NCBI GenBank assembly: GCA_903861005.1
Contig: CAIOSP010000146.1
Coordinates: 25,091-89,090 of the forward strand
Source of the DNA: an uncultured Pseudomonadota bacterium
GTDB lineage: Bacteria; Myxococcota_A; UBA796; GCA-2862545
Length of the DNA stretch: 64,000 bases
Direction of reading: 5' to 3'
The notes beneath the pieces are model-generated. The model was not told the origin of the DNA and made no database searches. It saw nothing but the letters and a program-made list of their open reading frames with translations. Positions 46,937 to 54,668 of this stretch are shown piece by piece (positions within the stretch are counted from its first letter, which is position 1; each line of letters opens with the position of its first letter). The translations under genes were made by a program, and so were the position numbers.

Positions 46937-48737
46937 TCGCCAGCAGCGCGAACGCGACGCCAAGCGGCGCGGGGCTGGACTGGCTGGCGCAGCCGCAGGT
47001 GGGCGCGTCGAGCACGTCTGAGGCGTCGCCGCCCGCGCAGTCGTCGTCCAGCCCGTTGGCCGGGATCTCCTGCGCGAACGGCCCCACGTCCGGGTTGCCG
47101 TCGTCACAGTCGTCGCCGCCCACCTCGGACCCGGTCACGCCGTCCAGATCCTGGTCCGCGTCGTTGTCGTCGCAGTCCTGATCGACGCCGTCGTACCAGA
47201 CCTCGACGGCGCCAGGGTGACGGTCGGCGTTGAGATCGTCGCAGTCGTCGGGGGAGGGCACGCCGTCCAGATCCTGGTCCGCGTCGTTGCCGTCGCAGTC
47301 CTGATCGATCCCGTCGTACCAGACCTCGTCCGCGCCCGGGTAGACCGCGCCGTCGTCCGGCACGCAGTCCACGTCGTCTTCGCTGTGGTCCAGGTCGTGG
47401 TCGATGAAGCCCAGGAAGCGCTGGACGCTCGACACCTTGCCGTCGACGATCCCCGGCGCCACGATCATCACGTCGGCCAGGCCGTCGCCGCTGGTGTCAC
47501 CGAACGCGCCCATCGCGCCGAACGCGCGGTCGTCGCCCGACGCCACGAAGGGCAGGAGGGTGCGGCGCGAGAACCACACGTCCGCCGCGAGGCCGAGCGC
47601 GACGCCGCCGGTCGCGTCGGACACGCCGAGCGGATCGACCAGCGTGGGCAGGCCGATCGCGATGTCGTTTACCGCGTCGCCGTCAAAGTCGCCGACGCCG
47701 AGCAGGCGAACGTCCTCGCCGCCCGCGTCACGCCACGCCACCTCGGGGTCCGAGAAGCGGAAGCCGTAGTTGGGGTCGCCGTGGTAGGCGAGCAGGCGCG
47801 AGGCCTCGCCCGCGACGCGCGGCGTGATCGAGACCAGCACGTCGTCGTGACCGTCGCCGTCCAGATCGCCCGCGGGCATCGTGTGCAAGTCCTGAAGCGA
47901 GGTTGTCGGGCCGATCGACATCGCCGACCAGAACGCGTCCTGCGGGCCGAACTCGTTGCCGTGGTAGACGTCGATCTCGCTAACGCGCGTGGTGGGATCA
48001 AGCTCCAGCACGGACGTCGCGGCGGTCTCCAGGTAGCCGTCGCCGTCCAGGTCCCCGATGAACTGCAGGTCGGTGCCGAGCAGGCCGGGCCAGTCGAAGG
48101 AGCCGGTCCACCCGGCGACCTTCTCCACGCCGGTGGCGTTGCCCAGGTGCACGCTGAACACGATCTGTCCGGCGCGCGTGGAGCCGCCGATCGACTTGAA
48201 GATCACGTCGCCGAAGCCGTCGCCGTTCTGGTCCGCGATGCGGCCGATCGGCAGTTTCTTGCCAAAGCCCACGGGGTTGTAGAAGTCGCGGATGGCCAGA
48301 GGCTGCGCGTCGCCCGGGCCGCCAGGGCCGCCCCAGCGCACCCACACATCCCGATCGCCCTCGAGCGTGCCCGCGCTCCAGGTGACGAAGTCGTCGTCGC
48401 CGTCGCCGTCCAGGTCGCCCCATGCGCCGAGCGCGGAGGTGGCGACGTCGCTGCCCTGGTCGAACACCACGTCGGGCGTGGCAGACATGGTGGCGCCGCC
48501 GAAGAAGATCAGCAGGCGGGTGGGGTCATCGAGCTCACGGTGCGCCGGGTCGACGATCGGGTCGGCGACGATCAGATCCTGCACACCATCGCCGTTGGTG
48601 TCGGCCAGCAGCACGCTCGGCCACGCCGCGTCACCGCCAGTGTCGGTCCAAGACCAGGACGGCGAGTCGCCGCGAGGATCCGTGCCTGCCCAAGCAGGGG
48701 ACGACAACGCGAGCAGGACGAGAACGCGGGTGGACAT
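46911..48737 (-). CDS. secreted FG-GAP beta-propeller protein with MopE-type motifs and MYXO-CTERM-like tail
   Basis: The 608-residue protein has a signal peptide (MSTRVLVLLALSSPAWAG), then about 400 residues with repeated FG-GAP/integrin-type calcium loops (DTNGDGVQDLIVAD, DLDGDGDDDF, DQNGDGFGDVIF, DLDGDGHDDVLV). Three putative metal-binding motifs follow, two of them almost identical (VWYDGIDQDCDGNDADQDLDG and VWYDGVDQDCDDNDADQDLDG). It ends CGCASQ, hydrophobic helix and RRRRRA. A palindrome like the one at tetR lies 30 bases upstream of its start, so it is probably under TetR control. Confidence 0.85.
   Translation of the reverse strand: MSTRVLVLLALSSPAWAGTDPRGDSPSWSWTDTGGDAAWPSVLLADTNGDGVQDLIVADPIVDPAHRELDDPTRLLIFFGGATMSATPDVVFDQGSDVATSALGAWGDLDGDGDDDFVTWSAGTLEGDRDVWVRWGGPGGPGDAQPLAIRDFYNPVGFGKKLPIGRIADQNGDGFGDVIFKSIGGSTRAGQIVFSVHLGNATGVEKVAGWTGSFDWPGLLGTDLQFIGDLDGDGYLETAATSVLELDPTTRVSEIDVYHGNEFGPQDAFWSAMSIGPTTSLQDLHTMPAGDLDGDGHDDVLVSITPRVAGEASRLLAYHGDPNYGFRFSDPEVAWRDAGGEDVRLLGVGDFDGDAVNDIAIGLPTLVDPLGVSDATGGVALGLAADVWFSRRTLLPFVASGDDRAFGAMGAFGDTSGDGLADVMIVAPGIVDGKVSSVQRFLGFIDHDLDHSEDDVDCVPDDGAVYPGADEVWYDGIDQDCDGNDADQDLDGVPSPDDCDDLNADRHPGAVEVWYDGVDQDCDDNDADQDLDGVTGSEVGGDDCDDGNPDVGPFAQEIPANGLDDDCAGGDASDVLDAPTCGCASQSSPAPLGVAFALLAISRRRRRA
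47136..47336 (-). repeat. recent in-frame tandem duplication of a 41-codon MopE unit
   Basis: A 78-base block at 47136-47213 recurs at 47259-47336 with only a few mismatches; the period is 123 bases (41 codons). It encodes the VWYDG(I/V)DQDCD...DQDLDGV unit of the FG-GAP/MopE protein. The near identity at DNA level points to a recent unequal crossover. Confidence 0.85.
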
Positions 48738-48766
48738 CGGACCCCCAGGGCGGCGTGGGATGACGA

Positions 48767-48786
48767 TATTGAGTCGCTGCTCAATA
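48767..48786. promoter_or_regulatory. operator-like palindrome upstream of the FG-GAP/MopE gene
   Basis: TATTGAG-tcgctg-CTCAATA is a perfect seven-base inverted repeat, 30 bases upstream of the start codon at 48737. It matches the palindrome at 46238-46253 beside tetR in arm sequence and in the six-base spacing. Confidence 0.7.
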
Positions 48787-48809
48787 GTCGGTCAATCACC
48801 CTTCGTCCA

Positions 48810-49490
48810 TCACTCTTGGGGTGCGACGGAGGGTGGCGGCGTCGCCGGTGGTCGACGCGTGTCGGCCCGAACCACCAACGCCGCGCGCAGGACCGGAAAG
48901 ATCGCGGTGGAGCACATGTCCCCGCCGGTGCAGGTCCACCCGATCTGCCCCAGCGCGCCGCCCTCGGCGAAGAATCCGAGGGCGACCCGCGGCGCCACGG
49001 CGGCCTCGTAGCCCAGGCTCGACACGCCGCCGACGGTCCACGTCGTGCCCCCGCCGTCCGCGCCGGGCGGCAGCAGCCCCGCGCGGGCCTGCAACCCCCA
49101 CGAGAATACGCCGGCCTTGCGAGTGGGGAAGCTCAGGCCAAAGCCCGCGTGTACGGGATCCACGATCACCTCGGGCGCTGAGCCGGGCCAGAGGATCGCG
49201 CCCGCCTCGGCCTCCAGCACCAACGCCGCCGCCAAGCATGGCCGGTCGGCCACGTTCACCCGCACCGACAGGCCGCCCAAGGGCCAAAGGATCGGCGATC
49301 CAAAGCTGTTCCAGGTGAAGCGGACGTAGGGCGCGATCTCGACCCGGTCGCTCGGCGCGAGCCGCGGGCGCAGCTCCGCGTCGGGGTAGCCCACCATGAA
49401 GTCGACGCGCGCGCCGCGCTTGACCCGGCCGCCAAGCTGGCCGATGTCCGCCGGGAGCCCCGGGTCGTGGATCGCACACATCATCGCCAT
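48810..49490 (-). CDS. hypothetical beta-rich protein, possible outer-membrane/periplasmic
   Basis: About 226 residues from ATG 49490 (an alternative ATG at 49526 adds 12 codons). The sequence alternates hydrophobic and polar residues in strand-like runs (RVEIAPYVRFTWNSFGSP, GVFSWGLQARAGLLP, PRVALGFFAEGGALG) and has Cys residues near the end (WTCTGGDMC). No signal peptide is seen, so an outer-membrane location is uncertain and the start may be wrong. No family recognised. Its opposite strand is not coding. Confidence 0.5.
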   Translation of the reverse strand: MAMMCAIHDPGLPADIGQLGGRVKRGARVDFMVGYPDAELRPRLAPSDRVEIAPYVRFTWNSFGSPILWPLGGLSVRVNVADRPCLAAALVLEAEAGAILWPGSAPEVIVDPVHAGFGLSFPTRKAGVFSWGLQARAGLLPPGADGGGTTWTVGGVSSLGYEAAVAPRVALGFFAEGGALGQIGWTCTGGDMCSTAIFPVLRAALVVRADTRRPPATPPPSVAPQE

Positions 49491-49647
49491 GGTGGGATCC
49501 GCCCTGGTCTGGTCGGACTGTAGCATGCAGGGTCGTTCGTCGTTCCCCTTTGGCGCCGCGCGCCGTCGCGGCCTGATGTGCGCTGGCAACGCCGCGAGAG
49601 TGGACACCGCGGGGTGCGCCGGGGCACGGTGGGGGCGCGGAGGACGG

Positions 49648-52600
49648 ATGCGACGCGCTTGGTGGATTGCCCTGGCCATGGCTGCGGGGTGTGCGGACGC
49701 TGACAAGGACGGCATCGGCACGTGGCACGACTGCGACGACGCCAACCCTGCCGTGTTTGCGGGCGCCGCCGAGGTGTGCGACGGCGTCGACAACAACTGC
49801 GACGGCCAGGTCGACGAGGACGTGGCGATCGTGGCCTACCAGGACCGTGACGGCGACGGCTTTGGCGACGACGCCCGCGCGCGCCGCGTGTGCACCATGC
49901 CGGCCGACGGCGTGGCCGAGGGCGGCGACTGTGATGACCTGGACGCCACCGCGTTCCCAGGCGGGGTCGAGGCCTGTGACGGCGCGGACGACGACTGCGA
50001 CGGCGTGATCGACCAGGGCGTGACCACCCCGTTCTACGCGGACGGCGACGGCGACGGGCACGGCGTGCCGGGTACGAGCACCGACGCCTGCGTTCTGCCC
50101 GATGGCCACTCGCGCCTGGCCGACGACTGCGACGACGGCGACGCGCTCGCCTGGACCGACGCGCCCGAGCTGTGTGACGGCCACGACAACAACTGCGACG
50201 GCACGGCGGACGATGGCGCGGTCGATCAGCTGCTGTGGGTGGACGCGGACGGCGACGGCTACGGCGACCCCACGCGGCCCGCGGGCGGCTGCGGCGCCGT
50301 GCCCGGCCTGTCCGACGACCCGCGCGACTGCGACGACAGCGACACGACCCTGCACCCCGGCGCCGTGGAGCAGGCCAACGGTCAGGACGACGACTGCGAC
50401 ACGTACGTCGACGAGATCACCGTGCCCGGTGACGCCGCCACCTTCGAAGACGCGCTCGCGCTCGCGGTGGACGGCGACGTCATCCAGTTCGGCGAGGGCT
50501 TGTTCGTCGGATCCATCGACGTGTTGGGCCACGCGATCACGGTGGCGGGCGAGGGCTGCGGCCGCACGGTGCTGTGGGGCGACGGCGGCGCCACGATCAC
50601 CGCTGACCAGGCGACGATCGAGCAGCTCACGATCTCGGGCGGCACCAGCGCCGGCCTGGTGGTCGAGGGCACGGTCAACACCCAGGTCATCGGTCGCAAC
50701 CTGTGTGTGATCGGCAACTCGCACCACGGGTGGGGCGGCGGCGTCGACCTCAACGGCGGCGTGCTGCGCCTGGAGGACTCGCTGGTCGCGAACAACCGCA
50801 CCGACTTTGACGGCGGCGGCATCCACGTCGGCGACAACGCCAAGCTCTACGGCTACCGCCTGCAGATCCTCGACAACGAGGCCACGTACACGGGCGGCGG
50901 CGTGTCGGTGTGCTCGGGCACGATCGAGATCCACGCGAGCGTGATCGCCGGCAACCGCGCGGTCTACGACGGCGGCGCGGGCATCGTGTGTGAGTCGTCG
51001 ACCAGCCCCAAGAAGGGCACGATGACGCTCACCAACGTCACGGTCGCTGCCAACGACATGAGCTTTGACCGGACGCACCCGGACAGCGACACGTCGCAGG
51101 GCAACGCGTTCATCGTGATGCCCAACGCCAACCTGTACTTGAACAACGTGCTGATCGCGGCGCACGGGCAGCCGGCCGAGGTCGCGATCTACGTCGACAC
51201 CGACCGCACCTCGTTCACCGCCGCGCACATGGGCTACAGCGGCAACGGCGATCTGGACCTGCGCGACGCGCTCGACGTCACGGCGGTGCGTGGCGACGCG
51301 CGCTTTGTGCGGTTTGATCCGGCGGGGGATCCGCTCGAGTGGGACCTGCGTCTGCTCGACATGTCGGCGTACCGCGACGCGGGCGATCCCGCGGTGCTCG
51401 ACCGGGACGGCACGGTGTCTGACGTCGGCGCCTACGGCGGCCCCGAGGCCGGTGACGGCTGGGACGGCGGACGGGTGGGGGATCTGGACGAGGACACCCT
51501 GCCGGACGCGTGGGAGCAGGCGAACGGCCTCGCGCCGTGGCGCGACGATGCCGCGGAGGATCCAGACTCGGACGGCCTCACCAACGCGGACGAATTCACC
51601 GCGCAGACCGACCCGTTCGCCGCGGACACGGACGGCGACGGCGCCACCGATGGCGGCGAGCTGGCCGACGGCGCGGACCCCACGGTGGCCGCGGACCACC
51701 TGCCGCTGGCGATCTTCCTGGCACCCACGGCCACCCTCCCCGGTGAAGGCGTGGCCCTCGACGCGTCCGCGTCCTTCGACCCGGACGGCGACGCGCTGAC
51801 CTTCGCGTGGGCGCTGACCTCGCGCCCCGCCGGGTCCAGCGCCACGCCGGCCACGCCAGGCGCCGCCGAGTCCGTGTTTGTGCCGGACGTCGCCGGGGTG
51901 TACGGCGTGCGCCTGACGGTGAGCGACGGCCTGCACGCGGTGGTGTCGCTCGGCGTGGTCGAGGCGATCGACGCGATCGTCGTGCCGGACGACCAGCCGG
52001 ATCTGACGTCCGCGCTCGACGCGGTCGGAGCGTCCGGCGCGATCGCGCTGCGATCGGGGATCTGGACCGGCTCGATCGACGCGAGCGGATCCACCGCGCT
52101 GATCGTGTTCGGCGTAGGCGACGACGTGGTGGTGGACGCGGACGGCGCGAGCGCTGCGGCCACGCTCGCGGGCGCGGGCAGCCTGCGCCTGATCCACCTG
52201 ACCCTCACCGGCGGCGACGCCGATCAGGGCGGTGGCCTGACCTGCGTGGCGGGCGGCGCGGGCTCGACGATCGCCCTCGATCACGTGCGCGTGCTGGGCA
52301 ACGTCGCCGCGCGCGAAGGCGGCGGCGTCTACCTGGAGTCCTGCGACGCGCAGATCACCGACAGCCTGATCGGCGGCAACCAGGGCCGAATCGGAGGCGG
52401 CCTCTTCGCGTCTTCCTCCAACCTCACGATGCTGCGCACCGACGTGGTCGGCAACGACGCGGTGCTGCGGGGCGGCGGCGTCGAGGTGGAGAACGTGAGC
52501 GAGCCCCTGTCGATCCGCAACGGCGCGTTCGCCGAGAACCGCGCGCCGGACGGCGCCGCGATCTGGATCGAGGGTTCGGTGACGAACGCGGGCGCGGTGC

Positions 52601-53175
52601 TCGATCAGCTGGCGCTGGTGGGCAACACGGGCGCAGGCGGCGCGCGCGGCGCGGGCTCGGTGGTGATCGTGTACGACGGCGCCGCGCAGCTCACTAACAG
52701 CGCGCTCTCGTTGAACAACATGACGTACGGCTGTGACGCCCCCGTGGGGTCCGCGCTGTTCGCGGTGGGCATCGATCGCTACCAGGACGCGCCGACGGCG
52801 TGGCGCGCGCCGGTGGTGGCGCCTTGGGGCCAGCTCGCGGTCAGGCCTGAGTTTGTGGTGTGGACCGGCAACCGCGACGGGGCGGACGATGTGTGGTCCG
52901 CGGGGCCCGACTCGGCGCTGCTCGACGCCGGCCACCCGGATCGCCACGACGTGGACGGCACGCGCTCCGACATCGGCCCCGGCGGCGGCCTGGGCGCGTC
53001 GCCGTTGGCCCGCCTGGACGCGGTCGACCTGGACCGCGACGGGCTGCCGGACGGCTGGGAGTGGCGCCACGAGCTGGACCGCTCGCGCGACGACGCGGGC
53101 GAGGATCCGGACAGCGACGGACGCGACAACCTGGCCGAGCTGGCGGCGGGCACCGACCCGTACGTGGCCGACTAG
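49648..53175 (+). CDS. large lipoprotein: MopE repeats, two beta-helices, PKD-like and calcium (TSP3-type) segments
   Basis: The 1175-residue lipoprotein (lipobox MAAGC) is a mosaic. Residues about 20-260 hold four MopE-type motifs (DCDDANP ... CDGVDNNCDGQVDED). About 260-600 is a right-handed beta-helix (GGGIHVGDNAKLYGYRL, GGGVSVCSGTIEIH). Next come TSP3-like calcium segments (DPDSDGLTNADEFTAQTDPFAADTDGDGATDGGE), a PKD-like domain (VALDASASFDPDGDALTFAW), a second beta-helix (GGGVYLESCDAQI), and a final DLDRDGLPDGWE calcium segment. GGAGGA precedes ATG 49648. A surface adhesin or glycan-binding role is inferred. Confidence 0.83.
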   Translation: MRRAWWIALAMAAGCADADKDGIGTWHDCDDANPAVFAGAAEVCDGVDNNCDGQVDEDVAIVAYQDRDGDGFGDDARARRVCTMPADGVAEGGDCDDLDATAFPGGVEACDGADDDCDGVIDQGVTTPFYADGDGDGHGVPGTSTDACVLPDGHSRLADDCDDGDALAWTDAPELCDGHDNNCDGTADDGAVDQLLWVDADGDGYGDPTRPAGGCGAVPGLSDDPRDCDDSDTTLHPGAVEQANGQDDDCDTYVDEITVPGDAATFEDALALAVDGDVIQFGEGLFVGSIDVLGHAITVAGEGCGRTVLWGDGGATITADQATIEQLTISGGTSAGLVVEGTVNTQVIGRNLCVIGNSHHGWGGGVDLNGGVLRLEDSLVANNRTDFDGGGIHVGDNAKLYGYRLQILDNEATYTGGGVSVCSGTIEIHASVIAGNRAVYDGGAGIVCESSTSPKKGTMTLTNVTVAANDMSFDRTHPDSDTSQGNAFIVMPNANLYLNNVLIAAHGQPAEVAIYVDTDRTSFTAAHMGYSGNGDLDLRDALDVTAVRGDARFVRFDPAGDPLEWDLRLLDMSAYRDAGDPAVLDRDGTVSDVGAYGGPEAGDGWDGGRVGDLDEDTLPDAWEQANGLAPWRDDAAEDPDSDGLTNADEFTAQTDPFAADTDGDGATDGGELADGADPTVAADHLPLAIFLAPTATLPGEGVALDASASFDPDGDALTFAWALTSRPAGSSATPATPGAAESVFVPDVAGVYGVRLTVSDGLHAVVSLGVVEAIDAIVVPDDQPDLTSALDAVGASGAIALRSGIWTGSIDASGSTALIVFGVGDDVVVDADGASAAATLAGAGSLRLIHLTLTGGDADQGGGLTCVAGGAGSTIALDHVRVLGNVAAREGGGVYLESCDAQITDSLIGGNQGRIGGGLFASSSNLTMLRTDVVGNDAVLRGGGVEVENVSEPLSIRNGAFAENRAPDGAAIWIEGSVTNAGAVLDQLALVGNTGAGGARGAGSVVIVYDGAAQLTNSALSLNNMTYGCDAPVGSALFAVGIDRYQDAPTAWRAPVVAPWGQLAVRPEFVVWTGNRDGADDVWSAGPDSALLDAGHPDRHDVDGTRSDIGPGGGLGASPLARLDAVDLDRDGLPDGWEWRHELDRSRDDAGEDPDSDGRDNLAELAAGTDPYVAD

Positions 53176-53189
53176 CGCGCCCCCGCGCT
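53174..53189. terminator. hairpin between convergent genes
   Basis: AGCGCG-cccc-CGCGCT is a perfect six-base stem filling most of the 22 bases between converging stops. There is no T-tract. Its position mirrors the hairpin at 24690-24705. Confidence 0.35.
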
Positions 53190-53197
53190 GCACCGCC

Positions 53198-54607
53198 TCA
53201 GCGGCGCGAGGGCGAGTCCCAGCATCCCTCAAGCACGTCGGCGAGCGCGCGGTACACCTGTGGCGCGCGCAGCCGAGTCGCGGGCTGGCCCTGCGACTCC
53301 AGCAGGGCTTCCCCCAGCTCGGTGAACGACTCCTCGCCGTTGCGCCTCGACAGCTTGAACTGACCGTCCGTCGCGGCGCGCTCGTCCTTCTCGCTCCCGC
53401 TGTGATCGTCGTTCGGCTCGAAGGCCTCGGCGTAGATCCAGCTTCGGCGCGGGGGCGTGGCCGCGTCGCGCAGGTAGGGGAGCAGGCTCACGCTGTCGAG
53501 CGTGAGGCCCACGTTCGTGAGATCGACCCCGCCGAGCTCGGCCAAGGTGCGGTAGAGATCCGTGCCCTGCACCAGCGCGTCGACCGCGCGACCGCCGTCG
53601 ATCACCGCGGGGCCACGCACAATCAGCGGGACTCGCAGCCCGTGCTCGAGCACCGTGGACTTGCCCATCTGGCCCGCGAACTCACCCACGCCGGCCTCGA
53701 TGGTGGTGCCGTTGTCGCCGACGACGATCACGTTCGTGCGCGCGCGGACCTCGGGCCCCAAGCCTTCGAGGAGCCGCCCGATCTCGGTGTCCATGGCCTG
53801 AACCATCACGCGCACCTTCGTGGGGGTGTCCTCCTCGGACACGTCGCCGTACGTCTGGAGATCGGTGGGCGGCGAGTGCCACGGCGTGTGCGCCGAGTGG
53901 AAGCCGACCCACAGGAACCACGGCTCTGACGTCACCGAGGTCCAGGCGAGCACGTCATCCACCGTGGCCGACGTGATGTAGCCCTGCTGCCGCTCCAAAA
54001 CGCCGTCCTGGATGTGCTCCCAGTCGAAGTACGTCTGGTTCTTGCCGTCAAATGCGTGCTTGCGGTCCAGGTTCGCGAGCGTGCCCGAGAAGTGATCGAA
54101 GCCCGACTCACGTGGCGCGTCGAGGCCACCGCTGCCGGAGCTCAGGTGCCACTTTCCGATCAGCGCCCGCTGCACGTCCCACGGGGACTCGTCGCGCAGA
54201 AGCTCAGCGATCGTCACCTCCTCGGCGGGGAGCATGGTGTCGCCCGTGAAGGGCTCGATCGCGCGGCCGATGCCATACCGGCGTGCATGTCGACCCGTCA
54301 TCATCATGGCCCGCGAAGGCGAACACCACGGATCCTGCCACGCGTGGGTGAACCGCACCCCCTCCGCCGCGAGCGCGTCGATGTGCGGGGTCGGGGGTGC
54401 GTCGGGCTGCACGCCATACGACCCGATCAACTCGGGCCCGACGTCGTCAAGCACGATGAGCAGCACGTTGGAGGGCGTGGTCTCGGGAGGGGCAGCGGCC
54501 TCGACGCCTTCAGGCAGAGGTCCGCACCCAGTCTGCACCTCCTGCGCGTTGACGCAGCCGCACAGCCCGATCATCGCGACGGACGAGGCCCCGGACCGTC
54601 GCCCCAT
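53198..54607 (-). CDS. formylglycine-type sulfatase lipoprotein
   Basis: The 469-residue protein has a lipobox (IGLCGC) and a classical arylsulfatase fold. Cys95 in PWCSPSRAMMMTG is the CxPxR formylglycine site, IVLDDVG (51-57) and GDNGTT give metal ligands, and IGKWHLSSG is the conserved GKWHLG-like motif. Unlike the four Thr-type paralogues at 19.8-27.2 kb, this one needs activation by a formylglycine-generating enzyme, which is not in the window. Linked to GH92 and CehA/McbA-type genes, it probably desulfates host or prey glycans. Confidence 0.9.
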   Translation of the reverse strand: MGRRSGASSVAMIGLCGCVNAQEVQTGCGPLPEGVEAAAPPETTPSNVLLIVLDDVGPELIGSYGVQPDAPPTPHIDALAAEGVRFTHAWQDPWCSPSRAMMMTGRHARRYGIGRAIEPFTGDTMLPAEEVTIAELLRDESPWDVQRALIGKWHLSSGSGGLDAPRESGFDHFSGTLANLDRKHAFDGKNQTYFDWEHIQDGVLERQQGYITSATVDDVLAWTSVTSEPWFLWVGFHSAHTPWHSPPTDLQTYGDVSEEDTPTKVRVMVQAMDTEIGRLLEGLGPEVRARTNVIVVGDNGTTIEAGVGEFAGQMGKSTVLEHGLRVPLIVRGPAVIDGGRAVDALVQGTDLYRTLAELGGVDLTNVGLTLDSVSLLPYLRDAATPPRRSWIYAEAFEPNDDHSGSEKDERAATDGQFKLSRRNGEESFTELGEALLESQGQPATRLRAPQVYRALADVLEGCWDSPSRR

Positions 54608-54668
54608 TGTGCCCCCCAGAGAGCAGGGTAGCGCGATGGGGCGCTCGGTGGCGACGTCCCGAAAAGGT

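Noticed and set aside
47136..47336. CRISPR-like spaced repeats
   Set aside because: They are in-frame coding repeats of a MopE unit, only two copies, with no palindromic repeat or cas genes.
48796..53232. 1478-codon open frame on the minus strand across the large lipoprotein
   Set aside because: It is antisense to a coherent gene with signal peptide, RBS and domain order. The reading is V/R/A/H-rich without motifs and results from the codon bias of the repeats.
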